A stretch of DNA of 64,000 bases from an uncultured Acetatifactor sp. (GCA_910588225.1 CAJUQT010000004.1:24393-88392); one strand, 5' to 3'. Positions 53,944 to 62,681 are shown, counted from the stretch's first letter. Notes: generated by a model from the sequence alone, not told the origin. Numbers and translations: made by a program.

Positions 53944-54936
53944 ATGCAGACAATTTATGTAGACAAAATCAGAACGGATGCATTTTCTTCTCTTCAAGAG
54001 GCTGTTTTGTCCGTACCGGACGACCGTCAGGAGACCGTCCGGATTCTGGTTGCCCCCGGGATTTATGAAGAAAAGATCTTTATCCGCAAGGAAAATCTGG
54101 AAATTGTGGGAGAAAACCCGGAGACCACCGTCTTCCGTTACGGGGATGGTGCGAGAAAGCCCCGCCCGGATCATTCCGGAGAATTGGGAACCTTTAATAC
54201 CGCCGTCATTCTGCTGGCAGGCAAGAATCTGCGTATGGAAAATATCACTGTGGAAAATACTGCCGGTCCCGGCCGCACCGCCGGACAGGCGCTGGCCCTC
54301 TATGCGGCTGCAGACAGGTGCAGCTTCCACAACTGCCGTTTCCTGGGGTGGCAGGATACCGTCTTTGCCGGAGAAGCTGTTCCCTGCAAAATAAAGAACC
54401 TGATGCTTCCCGACTTCTTCTGCCGTTCCTCCGTTCCCGTCGAGTATCCCGTTCTTCGCAATTATTTCGATAATTGTTATATCAGTGGTGACGTGGATTT
54501 CATTTTTGGACCGAATGTGGTATTTTTTGACCAGTGCGAGATTTTTTCCAAAAAACGTCAGAGTGAAGACCGCGCCTTTATCACCGCCGCCAGCACCCCG
54601 GCCGGCCAGGAATTCGGTCTTGTGTTCTCTCGCTGCAGGCTCACAGGCGACGGAGACCCTGCGTCCGTCTATCTGGGAAGACCCTGGAGAGATTTCGCCA
54701 AAACCGCTTTTGTCAGCTGCCATATGGACGGGCATATCTGCCCGGAAGGATGGCAGAACTGGGGAAAAGCCAGGGCGGAAGTCCTGTGCAGTTATGTGGA
54801 GTATGACAATGCAGGCCCCGGCGCCAGGACTCAGGCAAGGGCTTCCTTCAGCAGACAGCTGGCCCATCCCGGCCTTGCCGAATATTATTCCAGAGAAAAT
54901 GTTCTGGCCGGCGAGGATGGGTGGAATGGAGAATAA
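53944..54936 (+). CDS. CE8 pectin methylesterase
   Basis: A 330-residue right-handed beta-helix enzyme that removes methyl esters from homogalacturonan. CE8 motifs are GxYxE (PGIYEEK), QALALYAAADR, FLGWQDTVFA (the Q-D-T signature), the catalytic Asp block SGDVDFIFGP and LGRPWRDFAKT with the substrate-binding Arg/Trp. There is no signal peptide, so it likely acts on imported methylated oligogalacturonides, in contrast to secreted plant-pathogen enzymes. It is divergent from the membrane AraC regulator. It starts 9 bases after AGAAAGG. Confidence 0.94.
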   Translation: MQTIYVDKIRTDAFSSLQEAVLSVPDDRQETVRILVAPGIYEEKIFIRKENLEIVGENPETTVFRYGDGARKPRPDHSGELGTFNTAVILLAGKNLRMENITVENTAGPGRTAGQALALYAAADRCSFHNCRFLGWQDTVFAGEAVPCKIKNLMLPDFFCRSSVPVEYPVLRNYFDNCYISGDVDFIFGPNVVFFDQCEIFSKKRQSEDRAFITAASTPAGQEFGLVFSRCRLTGDGDPASVYLGRPWRDFAKTAFVSCHMDGHICPEGWQNWGKARAEVLCSYVEYDNAGPGARTQARASFSRQLAHPGLAEYYSRENVLAGEDGWNGE

Positions 54937-55232
54937 AGAGGTATTCCCACGATTTACAACAAATCCCCATATCTGCCGCCTCCTGTTCAAGACCGCTGAT
55001 TTTTCTTATTATCCTGTCTGTTTTTTATCATACTTCAGAACTTCTCATAAATCAATCTGGTAAAAATGGGGAAAATATTAGAAATCCATTTCAGATTCTT
55101 AAAAAATGTTTATTTAAGTCCCCAAATAGACTATACTATAGAAAAAGACAAATAAATTTGTCAATTAAACCAGAAAACTAAAAAACAGGAGGATGCTGCA
55201 GTAATTGCCTGTGCATCCGGAAATGAGGGACG
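54937..55232 (+). promoter_or_regulatory. Intergenic region with the likely D-lactate dehydrogenase promoter
   Basis: No gene is visible. TATACT (55132-55137) is a likely -10 with a poor -35. Downstream, GGATGC/GCATCC can form a hairpin just before the ribosome site. I looked for a Rex-type TTGTTAA-N4-TTAACAA site and did not find one. Confidence 0.4.
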
Positions 55233-56225
55233 ATGATGAAAATACTTTTTTATGACGCCAAAAATTATGACAGAGAAAGCTTTGAGGCATGCCTGCAGAA
55301 GTTTTCGGACATCACCATTGAATACACAAAGTCCGATCTGGACCCGCGAACCGCCGCTCTGGCGGAAGGTTTTGACGCCGTATGCGCCTTTGTCAGCTCC
55401 GACGCGGGCACACAGACTCTGGAAATTCTCCATGAAAAGGGAATCCGTCTGTTGCTGATGCGCTGTGCCGGGTTCAACAATGTGGATCTGCACACCGCCG
55501 AAAAATATGGCATTCGCGTCATGCGCGTTCCCGGCTATTCTCCGGAAGCCGTAGCAGAACATGCCATGGCACTGGCGCTGGCCAGCAACCGCAGACTGTA
55601 CAAATCTTACAACAAAGTCCGCGAAAATGATTTCAGCCTCAGCGGTCTGATGGGTTTTAACTTCTACCGAAAAACAGCCGGCATTATCGGCACCGGAAAA
55701 ATCGGAGCCGCCATGTGCCATATCTGCCGGGGCTTTGGGATGAAGGTGATCGCTTACGATGTGTATGAGAACCAGGCTCTGAAAGAGTTCGTGGAATATG
55801 TGTCTCTGGATCAACTGCTTTCCGACAGTGATGTCATTTCTCTCCACTGCCCGCTGATGGACTCCACTTACCACATCATTAACATTGATACGATCCGGAA
55901 AATGAAGGACGGCGTCATCCTGGTGAATACTTCCCGGGGCGCCCTGGTGAAAACCGATGACCTAATCGAGGGTATCCGCATGCATAAATTCGCAGGCGTG
56001 GGACTGGATGTGTACGAAGAAGAGACCAACAATGTCTTCGAGGACCGCTCCGACGAGATACTGGAGCATTCCACCACAGCCAGACTTCTCTCCTTCCCCA
56101 ATGTGATGATTACTTCCCATCAGGGTTTCTTCACCAGAGAAGCCCTGGAAGCCATTGCCACCACCACCTTGCAGAATGCCGTAGATTTTCTGGCTGGGAA
56201 AGCAAGCCCCAACGATGTAAAATAA
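55233..56225 (+). CDS. ldhA: D-lactate dehydrogenase (D-2-hydroxyacid dehydrogenase family)
   Basis: A 330-residue NAD-dependent dehydrogenase that reduces pyruvate to D-lactate in fermentation. The Rossmann motif is AGIIGTGKIGAAMCHICRGFG (about 148-168). The family signature is MKDGVILVNTSRGALVKTDDLIEG. Substrate-binding Arg lies in NTSRGA, and the catalytic Glu/His pair lies in VGLDVYEEE and TSHQGFFT. RCAGFNNVDL is typical of LdhA-type enzymes. The start follows GAGGGACG; a second Met follows at once. Confidence 0.92.
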   Translation: MMKILFYDAKNYDRESFEACLQKFSDITIEYTKSDLDPRTAALAEGFDAVCAFVSSDAGTQTLEILHEKGIRLLLMRCAGFNNVDLHTAEKYGIRVMRVPGYSPEAVAEHAMALALASNRRLYKSYNKVRENDFSLSGLMGFNFYRKTAGIIGTGKIGAAMCHICRGFGMKVIAYDVYENQALKEFVEYVSLDQLLSDSDVISLHCPLMDSTYHIINIDTIRKMKDGVILVNTSRGALVKTDDLIEGIRMHKFAGVGLDVYEEETNNVFEDRSDEILEHSTTARLLSFPNVMITSHQGFFTREALEAIATTTLQNAVDFLAGKASPNDVK

Positions 56226-56270
56226 GAACCTTTCAGCCGCCTGTCTGAACTTTCATGCAGGATAATCCCC

Positions 56271-56306
56271 TCCGGGGAAGCCTGGCTAAAACAGCGCTTC
56301 CCCGGA
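56271..56306 (+). terminator. Strong hairpin between convergent ldhA and mutarotase genes
   Basis: TCCGGGGAAGC (56271-56281) pairs perfectly with GCTTCCCCGGA (56296-56306). There is no long T run, so it may end transcription only weakly from either side. Confidence 0.6.
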
Positions 56307-56385
56307 AATCCCTATTATGTCACATATGTTTCATCTGTTACGCTTTCGAAGTCATCCCAAAACAATGCCGACGGCAATATAAAAT

Positions 56386-56697
56386 TCAGTCCAGATGAAA
56401 TACCGTCTTCAGGTCAACGCTCACAGGACTGTTGTCAGGGTTTGTCTCCATGATGTCCGCCATGAAATCCCACCACTTGCGGTTGATTGCGGTATCCGCT
56501 CCCTTTGCCCACAGCTCTTCGTCTTCAATCTCTATATAGCCAAAGAGTGTCAGTGTCTCCCGGTCCAGGAAAATCGTATAATTTTTCCCGCCATGCTCGT
56601 GAATCATATCCTGCATCTGTGGCCACAGTTCATTATGCCTCTTCTCATATTCCGCCTCCTGGCCGGGGTAAAGCTTCATTTTAAATCCTTTAATCAT
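56386..56697 (-). CDS. rhaM: L-rhamnose mutarotase
   Basis: A 103-residue ferredoxin-like-fold protein that interconverts alpha and beta anomers of L-rhamnose. The start MIKGFKMKLYPGQE follows GGAGG; length matches the family (about 104). Landmarks are KRHNELWPQM with the catalytic His, YTIFLDRETLTLFGYIE and INRKWWDFMADIM. The rhamnose isomerase and kinase genes are not in this window. Its presence fits use of rhamnose-containing pectin or other deoxysugars. It is divergent from tadA. Confidence 0.93.
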   Translation of the reverse strand: MIKGFKMKLYPGQEAEYEKRHNELWPQMQDMIHEHGGKNYTIFLDRETLTLFGYIEIEDEELWAKGADTAINRKWWDFMADIMETNPDNSPVSVDLKTVFHLD

Positions 56698-56854
56698 GCT
56701 AAGTACCTCCTGCTTTATTTTCTGCATGCCTCTGCTTCCTTTTCCTATATCTGCATAAGGGCTTCCGCTCACTGTTCTGATTCCATGCAGCTGTTCAGAC
56801 CAGGCACGGAACCATTACTGAAATTATACTTCGCCTTCCGACCCCAGTCAACAA

Positions 56855-56883
56855 TTGACGTATTCCTTTTACCGCATTATACT
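56855..56883 (+). promoter_or_regulatory. Sigma-A promoter of tadA
   Basis: TTGACG (56855-56860), a 17-bp spacer and TATACT (56878-56883). The leader to the start is about 150 nt and can fold a GAACTG/CAGTTC hairpin, whose role is unknown. Confidence 0.65.
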
Positions 56884-57039
56884 GTAGATATTATGCGACA
56901 GCCGGGCAGCCTTCAGCGACCTGCCGAACTGCTGTGCCGCCGGATAATCATTCGGACAGTTCGCCTTCTACAGGGCAGTTATACATCGGTGGCCTACGGC
57001 CGTCAGCAACGGACTACAGAAAGAAAGGCTGCATCTATC

Positions 57040-57567
57040 ATGGCAATCATCAAAAACATTCAGGAAAAATATATGAAAGAGGCCTTAAAACAGGCGAAAA
57101 AAGCTTATTCTCTGGGGGAGGTACCCATCGGCTGCGTTATTGTCCACGAAGGGAAGATTATCGGCCGGGGCTATAACCGACGCAACACGGACAAAAGTAC
57201 CCTGGCCCACGCGGAGATTACCGCCATCCGAAAAGCCAGTAAATATACAGGGGACTGGCGGCTGGAAGAATGCACTATCTACATTACGCTGGAGCCCTGC
57301 CAGATGTGTGCAGGAGCCATCATTCAGGCCCGCATCCCGGAAGTAGTCATGGGCTGCATGAATCCGAAGGCCGGATGCGGAGGGTCTGTTCTGAATATTC
57401 TGGAGAACCCTGAGTTTAATCACCAGGCGTCAGTGACCCGGGGGATTCTGGAAGAAGAATGCAGTAATTTGCTGAAACTATTTTTTACGGAGCTTCGGAA
57501 ACGCAATAAGCTGGAAAAGGAGGGTCGGAAGTCTCTTTCAGATTTTGTACTTCCTTCCCCAAAATAA
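57040..57567 (+). CDS. tadA: tRNA-specific adenosine deaminase
   Basis: A 175-residue zinc deaminase that converts A34 to inosine in the tRNA-Arg anticodon. HAEITAIRKAS carries the zinc His and catalytic Glu, and PCQMCAGAI carries the two zinc Cys. VPIGCVIVHEGKIIGRGYNRR is the N-terminal family motif. I start at MAIIKNIQEKYMKEAL (57040, AAAGG 11 bases upstream); MKEAL at 57073 has a better-spaced AGG. A much longer open frame upstream overlaps the promoter and is not coding. Confidence 0.95.
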   Translation: MAIIKNIQEKYMKEALKQAKKAYSLGEVPIGCVIVHEGKIIGRGYNRRNTDKSTLAHAEITAIRKASKYTGDWRLEECTIYITLEPCQMCAGAIIQARIPEVVMGCMNPKAGCGGSVLNILENPEFNHQASVTRGILEEECSNLLKLFFTELRKRNKLEKEGRKSLSDFVLPSPK

Positions 57568-57570
57568 TTC

Positions 57571-57612
57571 TTGCATTCCGCCTTCTTTTATGATATCATT
57601 TTAATATCATAA
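57571..57612 (+). promoter_or_regulatory. SPFH-operon promoter with overlapping palindrome
   Basis: TTGCAT (57571-57576), a 17-bp spacer and TATCAT (57594-57599). TTATGATAT (57588-57596) and ATATCATAA (57604-57612) are perfect 9-bp inverted arms over the -10. This is a likely operator, perhaps for the ribbon-helix-helix protein encoded downstream. Confidence 0.6.
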
Positions 57613-57655
57613 AGATATGTCTATTGAAGCTATCTGTAAAGAGGAGGTACTATCC

Positions 57656-58687
57656 ATGAATGAGAAGATTTTAAATGGAAAGAAAAACGGAATGAGTGTA
57701 TTGCTGCTCGTTGTTGTAATGTATGCCGTCGCCATCGCCGCGATGATTTTCTCCGGCATCAGTCTGGCGCAGGGCGCAAACGCCCTGAATGTCACCGGTC
57801 TGGTAGCGGGCATTGTCGTTACCAGTCTTGGATGGATTCTTCTGCTGGGTCTCAAGGTGCTGAAGCCCCAGGAAGCACTGGTGCTGACTCTGTTCGGAAA
57901 ATATATCGGCACGCTGAAGGAAAATGGTTTCTATTATGTCAATCCATTCTGCGTGGGTGTCAATCCGGCTTCCAGGACAAAGCTCAGCCAGAGCGGCGAT
58001 GTGTCAGAGACCGGCGGACTGACTGCACTGGTAAACAGTACTCAGAACATGAGCCTCACCGGTGATTATGGCAGCAAAAAGCTTTCCCTGAAGATCATGA
58101 CCCTCAACAACAGCCGTCAGAAAATCAACGACTGTCTGGGAAATCCCATTGAAATCGGAATTGCCGTTACCTGGAAAATTGTGGACACGGCAAAAGCGGT
58201 GTTCAATGTGGACAATTACAAGGAATTCCTTTCCCTGCAGTGCGACAGCGCTCTGCGCCATGTGGTCCGCATTTACCCTTACGATGTGGCTCCCAATGTG
58301 GATACCACCGGAGACGGCGTTGCCGATGAAGGCAGCCTGCGCGGTTCCAGTGAGATCGTCGCTGTCCGGATTCGGGATGAAATTCAGAAGCGCGTGACGG
58401 AAGCTGGTATTGAAATTGTAGAGGCACGGATTACTTACCTGGCCTACGCCCCCGAAATCGCGGCAGTTATGCTGCAGCGTCAGCAGGCTTCCGCAATTAT
58501 CGATGCCCGCAAAATGATCGTGGATGGTGCTGTGGGTATGGTGGAAATGGCGCTGGAACGCCTGAATGAGAAGGATGTGGTACAACTGGATGAGGAGCGT
58601 AAAGCGGCAATGGTCTCCAATCTTCTGGTAGTACTGTGCGGCAATCATGACGCACAGCCGGTTGTAAATTCCGGGAGTCTGTACTGA
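57656..58687 (+). CDS. SPFH/band 7-domain membrane protein
   Basis: A 343-residue protein starting MNEKILNGKKNGMSV after GAGGAGG. Two N-terminal helices lie at about 13-33 and 45-67. The SPFH domain follows (about 70-300; GLKVLKPQEALVLTLFGKYIGTLKENGFYYVNPF). A helical oligomerisation part ends the protein. SPFH proteins form ring-like assemblies that organise membrane patches or proteases. The next gene (2-bp gap) encodes a ribbon-helix-helix protein; this pairing is common in Firmicutes. Confidence 0.92.
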   Translation: MNEKILNGKKNGMSVLLLVVVMYAVAIAAMIFSGISLAQGANALNVTGLVAGIVVTSLGWILLLGLKVLKPQEALVLTLFGKYIGTLKENGFYYVNPFCVGVNPASRTKLSQSGDVSETGGLTALVNSTQNMSLTGDYGSKKLSLKIMTLNNSRQKINDCLGNPIEIGIAVTWKIVDTAKAVFNVDNYKEFLSLQCDSALRHVVRIYPYDVAPNVDTTGDGVADEGSLRGSSEIVAVRIRDEIQKRVTEAGIEIVEARITYLAYAPEIAAVMLQRQQASAIIDARKMIVDGAVGMVEMALERLNEKDVVQLDEERKAAMVSNLLVVLCGNHDAQPVVNSGSLY

Positions 58688-58689
58688 TT

Positions 58690-58887
58690 ATGGCTGACAC
58701 CAAAAAGCAGGTTCCGCTCAGATTATCACCCAAATTATACGATGCCATTGCCGCCTGGGCGGAGGACGATTTCCGCTCCGTAAACGGGCAGATCGAGTAT
58801 CTGTTGACGGAATGTGTGAGACAGCGTAAAAAGAACGGAAAGTATGCTCCGGAAGAACTGGATGTTCCCCCGGAACTGGATATATAA
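58690..58887 (+). CDS. Arc-like ribbon-helix-helix DNA-binding protein
   Basis: A 65-residue protein: KQVPLRLSPKLYDAIAAWAEDDFRSVNGQIEYLLTECV matches the beta-strand plus two helices of the Arc/MetJ fold, with FRSVNGQIEYLL in helix 2. It starts 2 bp after the SPFH stop and depends on that gene for translation or on a distant GGGAG. It may bind the palindrome in the operon promoter. A terminator follows. Confidence 0.9.
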   Translation: MADTKKQVPLRLSPKLYDAIAAWAEDDFRSVNGQIEYLLTECVRQRKKNGKYAPEELDVPPELDI

Positions 58888-58895
58888 GATACAGG

Positions 58896-58927
58896 ACGTG
58901 TGAGGTTTTAGCCTCATACGTCTTTTT
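58896..58927 (+). terminator. Terminator of the SPFH/RHH operon
   Basis: ACGTGTGAGG (58896-58905) and CCTCATACGT (58912-58921) form a 10-bp stem with one wobble, followed by CTTTTT. Confidence 0.9.
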
Positions 58928-58959
58928 GATATTATTATAATATTCTCAATGATTCGCCG

Positions 58960-59024
58960 AAAATTATTGACAAACAATAATTTTCATGATACTCTGAGTG
59001 CAGAATTATTGCAAAACAATAATT
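58960..59024 (+). promoter_or_regulatory. Promoter with two matching operator palindromes
   Basis: AAAATTATTG-ACAAA-CAATAATTTT (58960-58984) covers the TTGACA -35 (58967-58972). TACTCT (58990-58995) is the -10 after 17 bp. A second AATTATTG-CAAAA-CAATAATT (59004-59024) lies just downstream of the start point. This paired layout fits tight repression, plausibly by the XRE protein of the same operon. Confidence 0.75.
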
Positions 59025-59122
59025 TTACTTTTTGTCATTTTCAGCAATTTTTCTGTTTACGGCGATATTGCCTTTTGCGGCAGTTTTGCCGTCTGCACAG
59101 CAAATTTTATCAGGAGGCCAGC

Positions 59123-60001
59123 ATGAAATACATCACATTCCCCTGGGAACAGCTGGGCGCGCTTCTGCGCGGACTGTCCCTGTCCGGCTTCGCCGGCAAC
59201 ATCACAGCATGGATACTGTTTCTCATTATCGGCGCACTTCCCCTGGTAATCTGCGCCGTACTGGCAGCCCGGCACAGGCTCCGTCAGGCGGATATATTGC
59301 TGCCTGTACTGACGATTGTGCTCTATGTCGCCCTCTGGTTCTTCACAAATCCCACCTATATGGATTTGTACCTCTCTCCCATTCCCATGGAGGGATTCTC
59401 AAAATATTCCCTGGCAGCGGCAATTATCTGCACTTTTCTGACATGGATTCTGCTGCGCTTCCTGCATAATGAGGAAAAGCCGGAACGCCGCAGACTTTTG
59501 ATCGGCCTGCAGATGCTGCTGTCTGTTTATGCACTGGTTCTGACTGCAGGCAGCCTGTGGCAAAGCAGCATCGAATTCATTGCCGCCCGGCAGGAACTGG
59601 AAGAAATGAACACTGCAGCGGACCGCATGCAGCTGAATGTCAGCACCATTTTTCTGACGCTTCAGGCCCTCACCGAGCTCTTTCCCTCCATCGCGGAGGC
59701 TCTTCTGCTGATTATGGCCGCATTCTTCATCGGAAGCTTTGCGAAAACCCCCTTCGGCGCGGGAACCCTTTCCAGACTGGAAAAGCTGAAAAAAACCAGC
59801 GGACAGATTCTGGTCCTGATCCTGCTCACCAACCTGGGATTTACCCTCCTTCAGCTGCTTTTCTCCGGATACATTTTAAACAGTTCCTACCGGCTTCTCT
59901 TCCCTCTGACAGAAATCATTGTGGTCCTGGGCATCCGGATGCTGAGCCTGCTTTATCTGGACGGCAAACGCCTGAAAGAAGACAATGATATGATTATATA
60001 G
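59123..60001 (+). CDS. Integral membrane protein paired with XRE regulator
   Basis: A 292-residue protein starting MKYITFPWEQLG after CAGGAGG, with about seven hydrophobic helices (for example ITAWILFLIIGALPLVICAVLAA, ILLPVLTIVLYVALWFF and TEIIVVLGIRMLSLLYL). I do not recognise a catalytic motif. The arrangement recalls small membrane proteins encoded beside YozG-type HTH regulators. It is first in a three-gene unit with the XRE protein and a lipoprotein. Confidence 0.75.
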   Translation: MKYITFPWEQLGALLRGLSLSGFAGNITAWILFLIIGALPLVICAVLAARHRLRQADILLPVLTIVLYVALWFFTNPTYMDLYLSPIPMEGFSKYSLAAAIICTFLTWILLRFLHNEEKPERRRLLIGLQMLLSVYALVLTAGSLWQSSIEFIAARQELEEMNTAADRMQLNVSTIFLTLQALTELFPSIAEALLLIMAAFFIGSFAKTPFGAGTLSRLEKLKKTSGQILVLILLTNLGFTLLQLLFSGYILNSSYRLLFPLTEIIVVLGIRMLSLLYLDGKRLKEDNDMII

Positions 60002-60011
60002 GTGAATCACT

Positions 60012-60248
60012 ATGGCAATACAAATTTATCTGGATGAAATATTAAAAGAACGCCGCATGACTTCCAAAGAGCTGTGCAAACTGGTGAATATCACCGAAGC
60101 AAACCTTTCTATCCTGCGCAGCGGCAAGGCAAAGGGAGTCCGTTTCGGCACTGTCAATAAGATATGCTACTATCTGCAATGCGACGTGGGTGACATTCTG
60201 AAGTTCGACGGCAACCTGGACGAGGAGGATTCTGACAATGAACAATAA
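60012..60248 (+). CDS. XRE-family HTH regulator (YozG-like)
   Basis: A 78-residue protein that is almost entirely a Cro/CI-type HTH: IYLDEILKERRMTSKELCKLVNITEANLSILRSGKAKGVRFGTVNKICYYLQCDVGDILKF. The C-terminus is acidic. It lies 10 bp after the membrane protein and overlaps the lipoprotein start by 11 bp. It probably binds the two AATTATTG palindromes upstream. Confidence 0.93.
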   Translation: MAIQIYLDEILKERRMTSKELCKLVNITEANLSILRSGKAKGVRFGTVNKICYYLQCDVGDILKFDGNLDEEDSDNEQ

Positions 60249-61263
60249 GCGAATGCAAATATCTTTATTCCATATATTAAGAAGCGGAAAGGCAAGCAGC
60301 AGAAGTCATTCCCGAAAAAAAATATCAGCCGTATCCCTCTGTTTGGCAGCTGTTCTCTCACTGAGCGGCTGCAGCCTGGCCCTGGCGGAAGCCCTGCCCG
60401 GCCCCGGGCAGGACAGACTGGCCGGTATCTTTGTGACCACGGACTATATCCTTCTGGGCGAACCGGAAATCCAGGTAAACAACCAAGGAGAAATAACCAT
60501 AAAAGAGACCACAGAGAAGATTTACGGCACACTCAATAAAGAAAATGACAGTACACAGCCTCCCATCGTTTTTCCCGGCCTGGAAGGCTATGGTTTCTAC
60601 TGCCTGGAATTTCCGGAAAAAGATTTCGGCAGTACCGGCATTGCAATTACAGGCAATGGCAGCGGAGAGCACATGGTCAACTATTATACCGGCGATGACC
60701 TGTTTACGGATTTGCATTTTTCTTCCACAAATGAAGAGGAATACGCCGAAGGTTCTCTCTATACCAGCCCGGATACCCGCCTTGTTTACTATTTTAATCC
60801 GGTATACCAGCAGAAAGACGGTCAGGTATACCTGCTGCCCGGCACCGGCATTTCCACAGACTCTTTCGTAGACGGCCAGCGGTACAGCCATGACACCTCG
60901 CAGTCCATAAGCCGGAATACAGACGGAAAAGAAGAAACGAGAAGCTATCGCTTTAAAATCAATATCGTCGCGGCTGACCCGCTCATCGACACAGAATTGC
61001 TCTTCATGAGCGAAGACCATCAACTTCTCCGGTCTCTGACTGCAGCACAGCTGGACGCTCTTTTTGAAAAGGAACTCCCGCAGCTGGAGCTTACCTCAGA
61101 TATTGCCTATCTGATTCTGCGGCAAAAAACGAAGGACAGCGGCGAAAGCACTCATCGGCTTTTTGACCGCGGCACAGAAACCCTGACCTACATGGTGCCT
61201 GCGGAAAATCATCTGCTGCGAGAGCTTCAGCTTCCCCTGATCTGGCAGGACGCAGATCAGTAA
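60238..61263 (+). CDS. Lipoprotein of unknown function
   Basis: A 341-residue lipoprotein with an unusually long N-region before the signal helix (SAVSLCLAAVLSLSGC, acylated Cys45). A shorter start at Met6 is also possible. The mature part (LAGIFVTTDYILLGEPEIQVNNQGEI) is mostly beta-strand-like and I cannot assign a domain. It overlaps the XRE gene by 11 bp, so translation is probably coupled. It is likely a surface partner of the membrane protein. Confidence 0.75.
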   Translation: MNNKRMQISLFHILRSGKASSRSHSRKKISAVSLCLAAVLSLSGCSLALAEALPGPGQDRLAGIFVTTDYILLGEPEIQVNNQGEITIKETTEKIYGTLNKENDSTQPPIVFPGLEGYGFYCLEFPEKDFGSTGIAITGNGSGEHMVNYYTGDDLFTDLHFSSTNEEEYAEGSLYTSPDTRLVYYFNPVYQQKDGQVYLLPGTGISTDSFVDGQRYSHDTSQSISRNTDGKEETRSYRFKINIVAADPLIDTELLFMSEDHQLLRSLTAAQLDALFEKELPQLELTSDIAYLILRQKTKDSGESTHRLFDRGTETLTYMVPAENHLLRELQLPLIWQDADQ

Positions 61264-61273
61264 GCGGCAGCTT

Positions 61274-62557
61274 TTATCCCCGGCGCTCCCTGCGGCGCCG
61301 GCATGTCATTTTATAAAGCTCCTCTGCGGCCAGGCGGGTCTTCGCCACCACATCGGCGCCTTCCCCGGGAAAGCAATAGTAAAGCACATCCCCATTCCCA
61401 ATGCAGATCATATCTCCCACTTCATACCAGTAATAGTCGGAATACAGGCTGTAGGAAGCCCCGGGCTTCTGGGCATAATCCAGCCTGCCGTCACAGCCTG
61501 TGAGATGAAATCCCTCCGCAGTGTGCACCAGACGTCCGCTGCCCACCCTGTAAATGCATTTGCTGTTAACCATCATGCAGATTGTAACGGGGACATCCAG
61601 GCAATAAGTACCGTTCTCCAGCTCTTTCCGCACACTTTCCCGCTCCCAGCAGTACCAGTCCGGAATATGCCTGAATTCTGTCTCCCCGTCCACCGCTTCC
61701 ATATAACCATATTCCGTCAGTTCATATCTCTTCCCGCATTCACCACAGGAAAGCTTTGTACCTTCCCCCAGCATCTTTCCCTCTGTCCCGCAATGAGAAC
61801 ATTTATACAAAACCCGGTTCAGGCAGTCAGCCCGAAAGGCTTCCGCTACCCGAATGTTATTCTCCTGCTGCCAGCGGAAATTATCAAAAGAAAACTGCTT
61901 CTGCAGAATCTCGTTCAGCTCTTCCGCCGATTTCTCCCAGATTTCCTCCGGCGACAGCAGATATTCCGCATCCGCCGACACATCCACCCTGCGAAGCTTC
62001 AGATTGTTGTAAAGGGGGTCCCTGGCAAAAGCGCCGTAAGTGCGGATCATGATCACAGGGACTCCCAAAATCTTCAGGCATTTCCCCATACTGTCCGGCA
62101 GTGGCGTGGCCGTACCGTCAAAGCTGTAACTGGCCTCGGGAAACATCAGCACGGAACTGTTCTCCTTCTTCAGCGCATGAAGCATATCCCGTACCAAAGT
62201 CATATCCGTGATGAATTTCTTCGTGGGAATGCATCCGACGGCACGCATAAGCCAGTTTTTCCCCACAAATCCGTCCGATGTACACACAATATTAAAAGGG
62301 CGGGGATACAGTATGGACGCTGCAATTTTCAGGTCGATAAAGCTGGAATGGTTCATGAGAATCAGACAGGGTTCTCTCCTCCCCAGCCTTTCCATGCCTG
62401 TCTTCCGACAGGTAAAATTAGTCGCCCGCAAATCCGGCATGGACAATAGCTTCAGCAGCAGCCGGAAAATCCACAGCGGCCGCACAGGACTCCTGTGCCG
62501 TTCCACTGGCTGTGCCAGTACTTCTTCATAAGCCGCATCCTTTATTTTTATCTTCAT
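61274..62557 (-). CDS. PlsC-like acyltransferase with C-terminal zinc ribbon
   Basis: A 427-residue protein with an N-terminal 1-acyl-glycerol-3-phosphate acyltransferase domain. The HX4D motif is NHSSFID near residue 69, and MFPEASYSFDG is the second acyltransferase motif. At about 245-272 a CSHCG...CGECG zinc ribbon is followed by a beta-rich C-terminal domain of unknown role. Standard PlsC proteins are about 200-250 residues, so the C-terminal half is an addition. It is convergent with the lipoprotein gene (10-bp gap) and has GAGGGGCGGG before the start. Confidence 0.88.
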   Translation of the reverse strand: MKIKIKDAAYEEVLAQPVERHRSPVRPLWIFRLLLKLLSMPDLRATNFTCRKTGMERLGRREPCLILMNHSSFIDLKIAASILYPRPFNIVCTSDGFVGKNWLMRAVGCIPTKKFITDMTLVRDMLHALKKENSSVLMFPEASYSFDGTATPLPDSMGKCLKILGVPVIMIRTYGAFARDPLYNNLKLRRVDVSADAEYLLSPEEIWEKSAEELNEILQKQFSFDNFRWQQENNIRVAEAFRADCLNRVLYKCSHCGTEGKMLGEGTKLSCGECGKRYELTEYGYMEAVDGETEFRHIPDWYCWERESVRKELENGTYCLDVPVTICMMVNSKCIYRVGSGRLVHTAEGFHLTGCDGRLDYAQKPGASYSLYSDYYWYEVGDMICIGNGDVLYYCFPGEGADVVAKTRLAAEELYKMTCRRRRERRG

Positions 62558-62651
62558 GTAATCCCGCCCCTCAGTTTTCTCTTCTTTACCGCCTTTTCCT
62601 GCCCATTATAACATTATTCTGTCAAAAAAGGAACTGAATTTTCAAGTCTTC

Positions 62652-62681
62652 TTGACGTATTCTTTATAGTTGTCGTACAAT
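62652..62681 (+). promoter_or_regulatory. Likely promoter of hflK
   Basis: TTGACG (62652-62657), an 18-bp spacer and TACAAT (62676-62681). This would give a leader of about 195 nt containing the hairpin at 62811-62866. Confidence 0.55.

Noticed and set aside
56395..57039. N-terminal extension making TadA 390 residues
   Set aside because: It would overlap rhaM and the TTGACG/TATACT promoter. TadA motifs begin only after 57040.
56884..57039. SRP RNA or a known riboswitch upstream of tadA
   Set aside because: I looked for the small SRP RNA often near tadA in Firmicutes and for known riboswitch cores and saw neither; only a short GAACTG/CAGTTC hairpin is visible.
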